Shown here: positions 9,350 to 17,890 of the stretch, piece after piece
How the letters are laid out: every line of letters starts with the position of its first letter
Position numbering within the stretch: position 1 is the first letter of the stretch
DNA from: Pseudomonas sp. PD9R
GTDB lineage: Bacteria > Pseudomonadota > Gammaproteobacteria > Pseudomonadales > Pseudomonadaceae
Length of the DNA: 64,000 nt
Direction of reading: 5' to 3'
Assembly: GCF_019200975.1 (NCBI RefSeq)
Contig: NZ_JAHTMR010000005.1
Location: forward strand, 259,501 to 323,500
The notes under the pieces: generated by a model
The model's input: only the letters and a program-made list of their open reading frames with translations
What the model was told of the DNA's origin: nothing
The model's database searches: none
Made by a program: the position numbers and the translations under genes

Positions 9350-10624
9350 TTAGAGCAGCGGCTCATCCGCCTTTTTGTGCTTCCAGCTGTCATTGCCCGG
9401 CAGGATCAGGTTCAGCGCAATCGCCACCACCGCGCACAGCGCAATGCCTTTGAGGCCGAAGTCATCAGGACCGGTGCCCGTCCCTACCAGCACACCGCCA
9501 ATCCCGAACACCAGGGTCACCGACACAATCACCAGATTGCGCGCTTCGCCCAGATCGATCTTGTGGCGAATCAGCGTGTTCATGCCCACCGCCGCAATCG
9601 AACCGAACAACAGGCAGAGAATCCCGCCCATCACCGGCACCGGAATGCTTTGCAACAGCGCGCCGAATTTGCCGATGAACGCCAGGCTGATGGCGAAGAT
9701 CGCCGCCCAGGTCATGATTTTCGGGTTGTAGTTCTTGGTCAGCATTACCGCGCCAGTCACTTCGGCGTAGGTGGTGTTGGGCGGGCCGCCGAACAGGCCG
9801 GCAGCGGTAGTGGCAATGCCATCGCCGAGCAGGGTGCGGTGCAGGCCGGGTTTTTTCAGGTAGTCGCGACCGGTCACGCTGCCGACGGCAATGACCCCGC
9901 CAATGTGCTCGATGGCCGGGGCCAGGGCGACGGGAACGATGAACAGAATCGCCTGCCAGTTGAATTCCGGCGCGGTGAAGTGCGGGATCGCGAACCACGG
10001 TGCGGCGGCAATCTTCGCCGTATCGACCACGCCGAAGTAGAACGCCATGCCAAAGCCCACCAGCACGCCGGAAATGATCGGCACCAGGCGGAAAATGCCT
10101 TTGCCGAACACCGCGACGATCAGGGTGGTCAGCAGCGCCGGCATCGAGATCAGCATCGCCGTCTGGTAATGAATCAGCTCAGAACCGTCGCCGGCCTTGC
10201 CCATCGCCATGTTGGCGGCAATCGGCGCCATGGCCAGGCCGATGGAGATGATCACCGGACCGATCACCACCGGTGGCAGCAGACGGTCGATGAAACCGGT
10301 GCCTTTGATCTTCACGGCCAGGCCGAGGAAGGTGTAGACGAAGCCGGCCGCCATCACGCCGCCCATGGTCGCGGCCAGGCCAAACTGGCCCTTGGCGAGA
10401 ATGATCGGGGTGATAAATGCAAAACTCGATGCCAGGAATACGGGCACCTGACGCCCGGTGACGATCTGGAACAGAATAGTTCCCAGGCCGGCGGTAAACA
10501 GCGCCACGTTCGGATCGAGGCCGGTAATCAGCGGCATCAACACCAGGGCGCCGAAGGCCACGAACAGCATCTGTGCGCCAGACAGCACCGTGCGCCAGAG
10601 CGGATCGTTGAACTCTTGCTGCAT
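9350..10624 (-). CDS. uraA: Uracil permease (NCS2 family)
   Basis: A 424-residue polytopic inner-membrane proton symporter for uracil. It carries the NCS2 hallmarks: an alternating hydrophobic pattern of about 14 segments, VALAPAIEHIGGVIAVGS with the substrate-binding glutamate, and GLFGGPPNTTYAEVTG. Two starts are possible: GTG at 10630, which overlaps the upp stop, and ATG at 10624, chosen here because family members begin MQQEFNDPLW. It follows upp with a few bases between stop and start, forming a pyrimidine salvage operon. Confidence 0.94.
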   Translation of the reverse strand: MQQEFNDPLWRTVLSGAQMLFVAFGALVLMPLITGLDPNVALFTAGLGTILFQIVTGRQVPVFLASSFAFITPIILAKGQFGLAATMGGVMAAGFVYTFLGLAVKIKGTGFIDRLLPPVVIGPVIISIGLAMAPIAANMAMGKAGDGSELIHYQTAMLISMPALLTTLIVAVFGKGIFRLVPIISGVLVGFGMAFYFGVVDTAKIAAAPWFAIPHFTAPEFNWQAILFIVPVALAPAIEHIGGVIAVGSVTGRDYLKKPGLHRTLLGDGIATTAAGLFGGPPNTTYAEVTGAVMLTKNYNPKIMTWAAIFAISLAFIGKFGALLQSIPVPVMGGILCLLFGSIAAVGMNTLIRHKIDLGEARNLVIVSVTLVFGIGGVLVGTGTGPDDFGLKGIALCAVVAIALNLILPGNDSWKHKKADEPLL

Positions 10625-10626
10625 GG

Positions 10627-11265
10627 TCACGCGTCCTTCTGCTTGGTGCCGAAGATCTTGTCACCGGCATCGCCCAGACCCGGGATGATGTAACCGTGTT
10701 CGTTGAGTTTTTCGTCGATCGAGGCGGTATAGATGGTCACGTCCGGGTGGGCCTTCTCTACGGCGGCGATGCCTTCCGGCGCGGCAACCAGCACCATGGC
10801 GCGGATATCGCGGCAACCGGCCTTTTTCAGCAGGTCGATGGTAGCGACCATGGAGCTGCCGGTGGCGAGCATCGGGTCGATGATCATCGCCAGGCGCTCG
10901 TTGATTTCCGGGACCAGTTTTTCCAGGTAAGTGTGGGCTTGCAGCGTCTGTTCGTTGCGGGCCACGCCCACCGCGCTGACTTTGGCGCCCGGGATCAGGC
11001 TGAGTACGCCTTCGAGCATGCCGATACCCGCGCGCAGGATCGGTACTACAGTGATTTTCTTGCCGGCGATTTTCTCGACCGACACCGTGCCGCACCAACC
11101 TTCGATATCGTAGGTTTCCAGCGGCAGGTCTTTGGTGGCTTCATAGGTCAGCAGGGCGCCGACTTCCTGAGCGAGCTCACGGAAATTCTTGGTGCTGATG
11201 TCTGCGCGGCGCATTAGGCCAAGTTTATGACGGATCAGCGGATGGCGGATCTCGAGGATGGGCAT
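10627..11265 (-). CDS. upp: Uracil phosphoribosyltransferase
   Basis: A 212-residue type I PRTase that makes UMP from uracil and PRPP. The PRPP loop is seen in [19 protein letters not shown], and the uracil-specific C-terminal [15 protein letters not shown] hood is intact. The ATG at 11265 gives the family start [16 protein letters not shown]. It is first in the upp-uraA operon and divergent from hpt across a 176-bp gap that must hold both promoters. Confidence 0.97.
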   Translation of the reverse strand: MPILEIRHPLIRHKLGLMRRADISTKNFRELAQEVGALLTYEATKDLPLETYDIEGWCGTVSVEKIAGKKITVVPILRAGIGMLEGVLSLIPGAKVSAVGVARNEQTLQAHTYLEKLVPEINERLAMIIDPMLATGSSMVATIDLLKKAGCRDIRAMVLVAAPEGIAAVEKAHPDVTIYTASIDEKLNEHGYIIPGLGDAGDKIFGTKQKDA

Positions 11266-11441
11266 GGGAAAGGCTCCGGCGGCGGGCAAAAAAACCGGCC
11301 TAGATTAATCTATCCGAGGGTGTTGTCCTATAGACATACAGTACGTTAGTCCACAAACGCTTGATCTGGCCGTGCGGGATGCGTACCTTTGCCCGCTTTT
11401 CCGAATCCGTCCCTCCCTTTACCACCCCCTTGGAGAGCGCC

Positions 11442-11999
11442 ATGTCCGCTGATCTCGAGCATATCCGTCAAATCATGCGAGAGGCTGACTGCCTGTACAC
11501 CGAAGCTGAAGTCGAGGCGGCCATCGCCCGCGTCGGTGCGCAAATCAACGATCAACTGGCGGACAGCAATCCGGTGGTGTTCTGTGTGATGAACGGCGGG
11601 CTGATTTTCTCTGGCAAACTGCTCACCTACCTGCACTTCCCGCTGGAAGCGTCCTACCTGCACGCCACCCGCTATCGCAACGAAACCAGCGGCGGCGACC
11701 TGTTCTGGAAAGCCAAGCCTGAAGTGTCGTTCATCGACCGTGACGTGCTGATCATCGACGACATCCTCGACGAAGGTCACACCCTGGGCGCGATCATCGA
11801 CTTCTGCAAACACGCCGGCGCACGTAAAGTGCACACCGCCGTGTTGATCGACAAGGACCACGACCGCAAGGCTCGCCCGGACCTGAAGGCTGATTTCGTC
11901 GGTCTGCCGTGCATCGACCGTTACATCTTCGGTTACGGCATGGACTACAAAGGCTACTGGCGCAACGCCAACGGGATTTTTGCCGTTAAAGGAATGTAA
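11442..11999 (+). CDS. hpt: Hypoxanthine-guanine phosphoribosyltransferase
   Basis: A 185-residue purine salvage PRTase. The PRPP-binding motif is VLIIDDILDEGHTLG (about residues 102-116), preceded by the flexible loop TSGGDLFW, and the purine-binding region VGLPCIDRYIFGYGMDYKGYWR closes the site. The ATG at 11442 opens MSADLEHIRQIM. A small cupin gene follows after 3 bp, so the two are co-transcribed. Confidence 0.95.
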   Translation: MSADLEHIRQIMREADCLYTEAEVEAAIARVGAQINDQLADSNPVVFCVMNGGLIFSGKLLTYLHFPLEASYLHATRYRNETSGGDLFWKAKPEVSFIDRDVLIIDDILDEGHTLGAIIDFCKHAGARKVHTAVLIDKDHDRKARPDLKADFVGLPCIDRYIFGYGMDYKGYWRNANGIFAVKGM

Positions 12000-12002
12000 G
12001 AC

Positions 12003-12476
12003 ATGACCGCGCCGCGTTTTCTTGATCAGACCTTGTTCGCCGAGTTGGCCGAGAAAGCGGTGGCCAGCGCTCGTGGGCGTCAACATCACAATTTTCATGA
12101 GATGGAAGACGCTTGCCATCGCATGGCCGTGGGATTGCAGCCGTCTACGTACATCCCGCCTCACCGGCATTTGGGCGATAACAAGGCTGAAACCCTGTTG
12201 GTCCTCAAAGGACAGTTGGGCTTGTTGATTTTCGATGAGTCTGGTGCGGTGGTGAGCAAGCGTGTGCTGCGGGCCGGTGGCGACAGCATCGGTGTCGACC
12301 TGCCGACAGGTGTGTTCCATGGGCTGGTGGTGCTTGAAGCTGACAGCCTGATGTTCGAATGCAAGGCTGGGCCTTATCGCCCGGTCGGTGAAGGTGAACT
12401 GGCGCACTGGGCACCGCGCGAAGGTGAGCCGGGTGTTGCCGAGTATCACGCCTGGATGCGCGCGCAGTTCGATTAA
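12003..12476 (+). CDS. WbuC family cupin-fold metalloprotein
   Basis: A 157-residue protein of the WbuC family. The metal-binding cupin motif is visible as IPPHRHLGDNKAETLLVLKG (residues 51-70), with a second partial motif around GVFHGLVVLE. WbuC members are often near polysaccharide genes, but this one directly follows hpt by 3 bp, an arrangement seen in Pseudomonas. Function unknown; probably a small-molecule isomerase or sensor. Confidence 0.85.
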   Translation: MTAPRFLDQTLFAELAEKAVASARGRQHHNFHEMEDACHRMAVGLQPSTYIPPHRHLGDNKAETLLVLKGQLGLLIFDESGAVVSKRVLRAGGDSIGVDLPTGVFHGLVVLEADSLMFECKAGPYRPVGEGELAHWAPREGEPGVAEYHAWMRAQFD

Positions 12477-12484
12477 GACTCAAG

Positions 12485-12561
12485 CAAGATCAAAAGATCG
12501 CAGCCTTCGGCAGCTCCTACACGGACTTTTGTAGCAGCTGCCGAAGGCTGCGATCTTTTGC
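12485..12561. repeat. REP-type inverted repeat pair (CTGCCGAAGGCTGCGATC family)
   Basis: Two inverted family units separated by about 10 bp, just after the WbuC gene. Confidence 0.88.
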
Positions 12562-12619
12562 TTTGCGAGGACCCATAAAACCCGTGCTAGAGTGCTCGGC
12601 CCCGATTCCGGAGCCTGTC

Positions 12620-13105
12620 ATGAGCCTTTTGATCCGCAGCTGCGCCGCCTTGTTGCTGGCCCTCAGTCTGCCTTTGGCCGCCGCCCCGGCGCCGATGCAC
12701 GCGCAATTTCTGCCGCCGGATGACTTGACCCTGCGTGAAGCAGAACCCGAGCAACAACAATTGTTGCAAGTCACCGAGTATTCGGTAGTGGTCGGCAGTC
12801 AGCGTCAGTCAACCCAGCAGCCGATCCCGGTCACTTCGCCATTGTTGATCCGCCTCAAGGGCAAATCCTTGAATAAAGGCGCAACAATCAGTCAGGTGCT
12901 GGTCAATTTCGATGGCGAAAGCAAAAGCCTGAAAAAACCGGTCTACGACGACAAGAGTAAAACCCTGACGCTTTTCTACCCGATGGCTCAGTACCGGGTG
13001 GTGATCGACTTGTTGCGCAATGACACGGTGTATTGCCAGTTCCTCAGTTACGCTAACGGCCATGTCTGGGGCGATCTGCACACAGGCAGCACTCGTTCGC
13101 GTTGA
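12620..13105 (+). CDS. Small secreted protein of unknown function
   Basis: A 161-residue protein. Residues 1-22 are a clear Sec signal peptide (charged start, hydrophobic core LLLALSLPLA, AAA-P cleavage region), so the mature protein is periplasmic. The rest is a mix of strands without a motif I recognise. A single cysteine near residue 140 is in the YCQFLSYANGHVWGDL segment. I chose the ATG at 12620 because the signal peptide begins there. It precedes the PA4642-type gene on the same strand by about 60 bp. Confidence 0.75.
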   Translation: MSLLIRSCAALLLALSLPLAAAPAPMHAQFLPPDDLTLREAEPEQQQLLQVTEYSVVVGSQRQSTQQPIPVTSPLLIRLKGKSLNKGATISQVLVNFDGESKSLKKPVYDDKSKTLTLFYPMAQYRVVIDLLRNDTVYCQFLSYANGHVWGDLHTGSTRSR

Positions 13106-13168
13106 GTGCCAAGCCTGCGCGGGGGTAAACTGCCCGCCCCGTGAAATGTCTGCGAGCTGGAGTCGGCA

Positions 13169-13456
13169 ATGCGTAAAGATAAGAAACAAGTGATTGGTGA
13201 CGAGATCGGCGATGAGCAGATCAAGTTGTTCCTCGATTTCGAACCGGTCGACGCCACTTCGCCTTCGTTGCACAAGCTGATCAAGGCCTACCGTGGCCTG
13301 CGCATCGATGACTTCGAGCGTTTCCTGACGTTCTTCGTCGAAGCCGGTTTCGACGTGAACGGCAAGGATGAGCAGGGCAATGACTTCGTCGCACTGATCA
13401 AGGATCAGCGTAATGCGCCGGAATACATTGAGCTGATCGAGAAAGCTCGCGGTTAA
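13169..13456 (+). CDS. PA4642 family protein of unknown function
   Basis: A 95-residue acidic, soluble protein found next to mqo in Pseudomonas. It opens with a lysine-rich MRKDKKQVIGDEIGDEQIK and continues with amphipathic helices (SLHKLIKAYRGLRIDDFERFLTFFVEAGFDVNGKDEQGND). That last stretch resembles a single ankyrin-like helix pair. Function unknown. It is convergent with mqo across a REP pair and a bidirectional terminator. Confidence 0.85.
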   Translation: MRKDKKQVIGDEIGDEQIKLFLDFEPVDATSPSLHKLIKAYRGLRIDDFERFLTFFVEAGFDVNGKDEQGNDFVALIKDQRNAPEYIELIEKARG

Positions 13457-13549
13457 GATCAAGATCAAGATCAAAAGATCGCAGCCTGCGGCAGCTCCTA
13501 CACTGATCTATGTAGGAGCTGTCGAGTGAAACGAGGCTGCGATCTTTTA
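13457..13549. repeat. REP-type inverted repeat pair with a variant arm
   Basis: The left arm is the usual GATCGCAGCCTGCGGCAGCTC. The right arm is a variant in which the inner palindrome is replaced by GTCGAGTGAAACGAGGCTGC. The same variant arm recurs near 55927-55942. Confidence 0.85.
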
Positions 13550-13560
13550 GACGGCGCAAA

Positions 13561-13600
13561 AAAAAACGCCCCGCTCTCAACGAGAGCGGGGCGTTTTTTG
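13561..13600. terminator. Bidirectional rho-independent terminator
   Basis: An 11-bp GC-rich stem (CGCCCCGCTCT / AGAGCGGGGCG) with A-tract before and T-tract after, between the convergent PA4642-family gene and mqo. Confidence 0.92.
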
Positions 13601-13610
13601 TGAGGCCGAA

Positions 13611-15119
13611 TCAAGCGTAGCTTTCGGTCTCGTTACTGGCTTCAACCAGTTCCAGCGCGACGTTGTTCTGCGCGTTGATCTTGCGATACAGCGCAGCGTC
13701 GGTTTCCAGGACTTTTTCACGGGCCGGGAAGATTTCCGCCAGTTTGCCAGCCCACTCGCCTTTGGCTTTGCCCGGGAAGCATTTTTCGATCAGTTCCAGC
13801 ATGATCGAGACGGTCACCGAAGCACCTGGCGAAGCACCGAGCAGGGCGGCAAGCGAGCCGTCCTTGGACGCGACCAGTTCGGTACCGAACTGCAGAACGC
13901 CGCCCTTTTTCGCGTCTTTCTTGATGATCTGCACCCGTTGGCCGGCCACTTCCAGGCGCCAGTCTTCGGCTTTCGCTTCCGGGTAGAAACGACGCAGGGA
14001 ATCCAGGCGCTGTTCCATCGATTGCATCACTTCGCTGACCAGGTACTTGGTCAAGTCCATGTTGTTTTTCGCCACGGCCAGCATCGGGCCGATGTTGCCG
14101 GCGCGAACCGACATCGGCAGGTCCATGAAGGAGCCGTGCTTGAGGAACTTGGTGGTGAAACCGGCATACGGTCCGAACAGCAGGGATTTCTTGCCGTCGA
14201 CGACGCGGGTGTCCAGGTGTGGCACGGACATCGGAGGCGAACCTACGGCGGCCTGGCTGTAGACCTTGGCCTGGTGGTGTTTGACCACTTCCGGGTTGTC
14301 GCAACGCAGCCACTGGCCACTGATCGGGAAGCCGCCGTAGCCTTTGCTCTCTTCGATGCCCGAAGCTTGCAGAAGCGGCAATGCCGCGCCGCCAGCGCCG
14401 AGGAAGACGAACTTGGCGTCGACTTCACGGGTGTTGCCGCTGTTGACGTCCTTGATGCTGACGGTCCAGCCGCCGTTATTACGCTTCAGGCCGGTCACAC
14501 GCTTGCAGTACTTGACCTGGGCATCGGGTGCGCTGGTCAAGTGCTTGAGCAACTGGTTGGTCAGGGCGCCGAAGTTGACATCGGTGCCGTTGAGCACGCG
14601 AGTGGCCGCCAGGGTTTCGTCAGCGGCCCGGCCCGGCATCATCAATGGCATCCACTCGGCCATTTTGGCCTTGTCTTCGGTGTATTCCATGTCGGTGAAG
14701 GCGTGGTGCTTGCTCAGCACATTGAAGCGTTCCTTGAGGAAGGAAACGCCACTGTCGCCCTGCACGAAGCTCAGGTGTGGAACCGGGCTGATGAACGATT
14801 TGCACGAGCCGAACGTGCCTTTCTTGGTCAGGTACGACCAGAACTGCTTCGACACCTCGAACTGGGTGTTGATGTGCACGGCTTTCTTGATGTCGACTTT
14901 GCCATCGGCAGACTGCGGCGTGTAGTTCAGCTCGCACAGGCCTGCGTGGCCGGTGCCGGCGTTGTTCCACGGGTTGGAACTCTCCGCAGCACCGGAATCC
15001 ATCAACTCGACGACTTCCAGCTTGATCGCGGGGTCGAGTTCTTTGAGCAATACCGCGAGGGTGGCACTCATGATGCCCGCCCCAACCAGTACTACGTCGA
15101 CTGCTTCGTTATGCGCCAT
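13611..15119 (-). CDS. mqo: Malate:quinone oxidoreductase
   Basis: A 502-residue FAD-dependent peripheral membrane enzyme that oxidises malate to oxaloacetate and passes electrons to quinone, replacing NAD-malate dehydrogenase in the citric acid cycle. It opens with a [16 protein letters not shown] dinucleotide fold, has [23 protein letters not shown] (family signature, about residues 47-69), [12 protein letters not shown], and the C-terminal [24 protein letters not shown]. Full length for the family. Pseudomonads may carry two mqo genes; which one this is cannot be said. Confidence 0.96.
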   Translation of the reverse strand: MAHNEAVDVVLVGAGIMSATLAVLLKELDPAIKLEVVELMDSGAAESSNPWNNAGTGHAGLCELNYTPQSADGKVDIKKAVHINTQFEVSKQFWSYLTKKGTFGSCKSFISPVPHLSFVQGDSGVSFLKERFNVLSKHHAFTDMEYTEDKAKMAEWMPLMMPGRAADETLAATRVLNGTDVNFGALTNQLLKHLTSAPDAQVKYCKRVTGLKRNNGGWTVSIKDVNSGNTREVDAKFVFLGAGGAALPLLQASGIEESKGYGGFPISGQWLRCDNPEVVKHHQAKVYSQAAVGSPPMSVPHLDTRVVDGKKSLLFGPYAGFTTKFLKHGSFMDLPMSVRAGNIGPMLAVAKNNMDLTKYLVSEVMQSMEQRLDSLRRFYPEAKAEDWRLEVAGQRVQIIKKDAKKGGVLQFGTELVASKDGSLAALLGASPGASVTVSIMLELIEKCFPGKAKGEWAGKLAEIFPAREKVLETDAALYRKINAQNNVALELVEASNETESYA

Positions 15120-15858
15120 TTAACGCGTCTCCAAAATCTGCAGCACCAAATTGACGGCATGGCTGCCAGGAGTGACGGGGCGTGTCAGTAATGCCCCAGG
15201 TACCCATGGCAGGATCGCCATGTCCGAATCTTCGCAATTTTTTGCAACTTCGACGGACGCTACCTGCCGGGTCTAATCAGAGCCCTATGAACTCATTTCA
15301 ACGTGCGGCTGGCAATTCGACTTATGGTCGATACATCCGTTTGTGCAACCAAATCCGTAGCGGACAGGCTTCAGGCTCCGGTGTTCGAGGAATACTCGGT
15401 CCTGTGTCGTTGGGCTGTTGTAGACGCTAATGGTGCATGTTCAGACGCAAAACTATTCATTTGCTCGCCACACTCTTGTGAAGTTGTGAAAACCCGTTTT
15501 TTTCACGCTCTTTTGAAGACGTGAACCTCAAAAAAGGGCTGTCCCAGCCTGGCACCGTACCCGGATGGATTGCCGCCAGGGAATACATGGCAGGCAAAAC
15601 GGGCAAACAGCTCAGTGACCGAGCGTAATGACAGCTCTGCAGATTCGCGAAAAGTGGGTTTTTGCCAGAGGAACAGCAAGCGCGCCAGCTTCACACGATC
15701 TGTGTGGGCGGCTCTCTGTGGGCGGTGCGGGGTGCCAATACCGAGGCATTGACGATGCTGCGAGGCCCGATCAGGAGACGTCCTTATAATCGGGGGGAGA
15801 TTGTATCTAAGAAACGCAGGGAATTGGTCGTGTTTAATGACTTTTATTAGGCGTCTGG
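15120..15858. other. Long intergenic region upstream of mqo, no supported gene
   Basis: About 740 bp without a reading frame that looks coding on either strand. It must contain the mqo promoter. A small inverted repeat, TCACG near 15503 and CGTGA near 15519, lies beside a run of seven T, and several in-frame starts exist but with poor codon use. A small RNA here is possible but I cannot name one. Confidence 0.5.
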
Positions 15859-16092
15859 TCAGGTGGTTAACAGTTGCTGCGCTCGTGAGCGGGGTGTGTG
15901 CTGCCTGACGCGGGCACTGGCAGGCAATGGTTGGTGCAGCCAGTTGAGGCGAATTTCTTCGATTTCGACCCAGCCATCGCCCATGGGCTGCAGGCTGCAT
16001 TGCTTGAATGCCTGGCAATGGCCGTTGCTGTCGAGCAGGGCAAAGCTGCGGTGCAACGGACGTGGGGCAAACAATGAAATGAGAAAACGCAT
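15859..16092 (-). CDS. Small conserved hypothetical protein
   Basis: A 77-residue reading frame beginning MRFLISLFAPRPLHRSFALLD. Composition is protein-like: a short hydrophobic start, then a strand-rich, tryptophan-containing stretch (GDGWVEIEEIRLNWLHQPLPASARV) and a basic tail. I believe similar small proteins occur in other fluorescent pseudomonads, but cannot check. No motif or function is recognised. It stands alone between the mqo upstream region and the yajG-like gene. Confidence 0.55.
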   Translation of the reverse strand: MRFLISLFAPRPLHRSFALLDSNGHCQAFKQCSLQPMGDGWVEIEEIRLNWLHQPLPASARVRQHTPRSRAQQLLTT

Positions 16093-16296
16093 GGGTAAGT
16101 ACCGTGTTGGGGACTGCTACGAAGATTGCCAGCGAGCAGTTACATGCAGGTGTATGAGGGGTGACAGATGTATGACAGGAACCGCGGTCTGAAGGGTTTG
16201 TCAGAGATTTCAGCAATCACTGCAAGACGCTAGTTAGCCACAGTGGCGCACCGCTATACTGCCGGCCTGTTTGTACCTGATTCTGGAGAGAAGAGC

Positions 16297-16881
16297 ATGT
16301 TGCAACGCCTGTTGTTCGGTTTGATCACTGTGACCAGCTTGACGCTGGTCGGCTGCGCCCACAGCCCGCAACAACTGAGCCCGGAACCCAAGCTCACGGC
16401 TCAACTGGCACCGGTAGGCCACGGTCAGCCAGTGGTGGTGCGTGTGGTGGACGGCCGTCCGTCGCCAACCCTGGGCACCCGCGGTGGCCTGTACCCGGAA
16501 ACCAGCGCGATTACTGTGCAGGGCGCGCAGATTCTGCCCAAGTTACAAGCTCAGGCTGAAGCGGCCGTACGCCTGCTGGGCTTTACCCCAACCGCCAATG
16601 CGATGAATGCACCGCAACTGACCGTGACCCTGGCCGAGCTGAAGTACCAGTCGCCTAAAGAAGGCATGTACGTGACAGAGGCGACCATTGGCGCGACGTT
16701 CCGCTCCGATGTGCAGAATGCCAACCGTCGCTACAGCGGTCGTTATGGCGCGTCCCTGGACCAGCGTTTCGGCATGGCTCCGAACCAGGAAACCAACACC
16801 AAGCTGGTCAGCGATGTGTTGAGCGATGCGCTGACCCGTCTGTTCAAGGACCCGACCGTGGGTCAGATCCTCGGCGAATAA
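16297..16881 (+). CDS. YajG family lipoprotein
   Basis: A 194-residue lipoprotein. The signal sequence ends in a lipobox LVGC (Cys19), after which the mature protein has the YajG pattern: VVVRVVDGRPSPTLGTRGG, a YPETSAITV strand, and SDVLSDALTRLFKDP near the end. Such proteins are outer-membrane anchored and of unknown role. Start at 16297 chosen from the signal peptide and the GGAGAGAAG ribosome site. A strong terminator follows. Confidence 0.88.
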   Translation: MLQRLLFGLITVTSLTLVGCAHSPQQLSPEPKLTAQLAPVGHGQPVVVRVVDGRPSPTLGTRGGLYPETSAITVQGAQILPKLQAQAEAAVRLLGFTPTANAMNAPQLTVTLAELKYQSPKEGMYVTEATIGATFRSDVQNANRRYSGRYGASLDQRFGMAPNQETNTKLVSDVLSDALTRLFKDPTVGQILGE

Positions 16882-16896
16882 CTGTTCGCCAGATGT

Positions 16897-16934
16897 AAAA
16901 AAGCCCGGTGCCAGCAATGGCCCCGGGCTTTTTC
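16897..16934. terminator. Rho-independent terminator after the yajG-like gene
   Basis: GCCCGG-t-GCCA / TGGC-c-CCGGGC stem with GCAA loop, A-tract before and T-tract after. Confidence 0.9.
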
Positions 16935-16950
16935 ATACCTTCACCGAATC

Positions 16951-17042
16951 TGTAGGAGCTGCCGCAGGCTGCGATCTTTTGATCTTGCTGTTGACCACAG
17001 AAGATCAAGATCAATAGATCTCAGCCTTCGGCAGCTCCTACA
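16951..17042. repeat. REP-type inverted repeat pair (GCTGCGATC family)
   Basis: Two inverted units with a 25-bp A/T-rich centre; the right copy has two substitutions (AATAGATCTCAGCC). Confidence 0.87.
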
Positions 17043-17056
17043 CGGTATCTGCGGGG

Positions 17057-17434
17057 TCAGGCGGCTTGCGAATAAAAGTCCAGCACGCTGACACCGGTCA
17101 GCAGATCTGCTTCCGGCAAGTCTGCATGCTGATGGCCGCCGAGGGCGCAGTAGACCAGCCAGTGGCGGTCCTGCACGTTGAAGGCGAGGCTGCCGACGAG
17201 GGTTTGTTGTTCGTCGTTGTGATTGATGAGATAGAGGCGATCCTGGTTTTCAGCGTGCAGCATGACAAGGTCCGTGTCGGTTTCGAGGGGCGACAGACTG
17301 GCGCATTCAGATGACGGCGCTGTGACGCAGGACAGCCATTGGTCAATTGTGTCGTTATTTGTCGCAAAGGTGAGGGCAGACGCGGAGGCTTTCGGTAGAA
17401 TCCGCGCCGCGGTCGTCGGTTCGGCGTCTGCCAC
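17057..17434 (-). CDS. Conserved hypothetical protein
   Basis: A reading frame of 125 residues from a GTG at 17434. The C-terminal 68 residues (from an ATG at 17263, MLHAENQDRLYLINHNDEQQ) look strongly coding and form a beta-rich acidic domain ending in GVSVLDFYSQ. The upstream part (TIDQWLSCVTAP) also looks plausible, but the GTG lies only 23 bp from the divergent start at 17458, leaving no room for promoters outside the coding regions. The start is therefore uncertain. Function unknown. Confidence 0.6.
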   Translation of the reverse strand: MADAEPTTAARILPKASASALTFATNNDTIDQWLSCVTAPSSECASLSPLETDTDLVMLHAENQDRLYLINHNDEQQTLVGSLAFNVQDRHWLVYCALGGHQHADLPEADLLTGVSVLDFYSQAA

Positions 17435-17457
17435 GCCTGTTTTGCCCGAGGTTTGTA

Positions 17458-17742
17458 ATGTCGCTGCATTTGATGACGCTGTTTACCGCCCATCCTGCCA
17501 AATTGATCAACCTGCTGGCCTTGCTCTTTGCATGCCCCGGCGGATGGCTGTTGCACGCGACCCGTCGCCGCGAACAGCGCGCGCTGGCCAATCTGGAGGT
17601 GCAGACCCAGAGCCGTCGTATCGATGAGCCTATGTTGATGCTCGATGGCGCAACCACGCGCATGAACCGGTTTTTCTACCGCTTCGGGTTTGCTTGCCTG
17701 GGGTTGGCGTTGCTGGTGTCGTGGATTAGCACGCGGGTTTAG
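17458..17742 (+). CDS. Small membrane protein of unknown function
   Basis: A 94-residue protein with two likely transmembrane helices: residues 15-33 (AKLINLLALLFACPGGWLL) and residues 73-90 (FYRFGFACLGLALLVSWI). They flank a basic cytoplasmic loop (HATRRREQRALANLEVQTQSRR). The ATG at 17458 opens MSLHLMTLF. No family known to me. It is divergent from the preceding gene and convergent with the acyltransferase. Confidence 0.72.
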   Translation: MSLHLMTLFTAHPAKLINLLALLFACPGGWLLHATRRREQRALANLEVQTQSRRIDEPMLMLDGATTRMNRFFYRFGFACLGLALLVSWISTRV

Positions 17743-17751
17743 GTTTTAAAG

Positions 17752-17835
17752 GCAAAAGATCGCAGCCTGCGACAACTCCTACATGGAGTCGACGTTCACC
17801 CTGTAGGAGCTGGCGCAGGCTGCGATCTTTTGATT
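17752..17835. repeat. REP-type inverted repeat pair (GCTGCGATC family)
   Basis: Inverted family units with a 30-bp centre; the left arm is GATCGCAGCCTGCGACAACTC. Confidence 0.86.
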
Positions 17836-17843
17836 TTGAGTCA

Positions 17844-17872
17844 AAAAAAAACGGCGCCTTTAGGCGCCGTTG
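17844..17872. terminator. Terminator between convergent genes
   Basis: ACGGCGCC / GGCGCCGT stem with TTTA loop. A nine-base A run precedes it on the plus strand, so it serves the minus-strand acyltransferase gene. Confidence 0.85.
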
Positions 17873-17890
17873 TCGTATCTGCGAATTGCC

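Noticed and set aside
11266..11441. Purine riboswitch in the upp/hpt divergent gap
   Set aside because: No conserved loop sequences of the guanine/adenine aptamer are visible.
15503..16216. 237-codon minus-strand frame covering the mqo upstream gap
   Set aside because: Composition is not protein-like (rich in Pro, Cys, His, Thr and short of normal core residues), and it overlaps the better 77-residue frame in another register.
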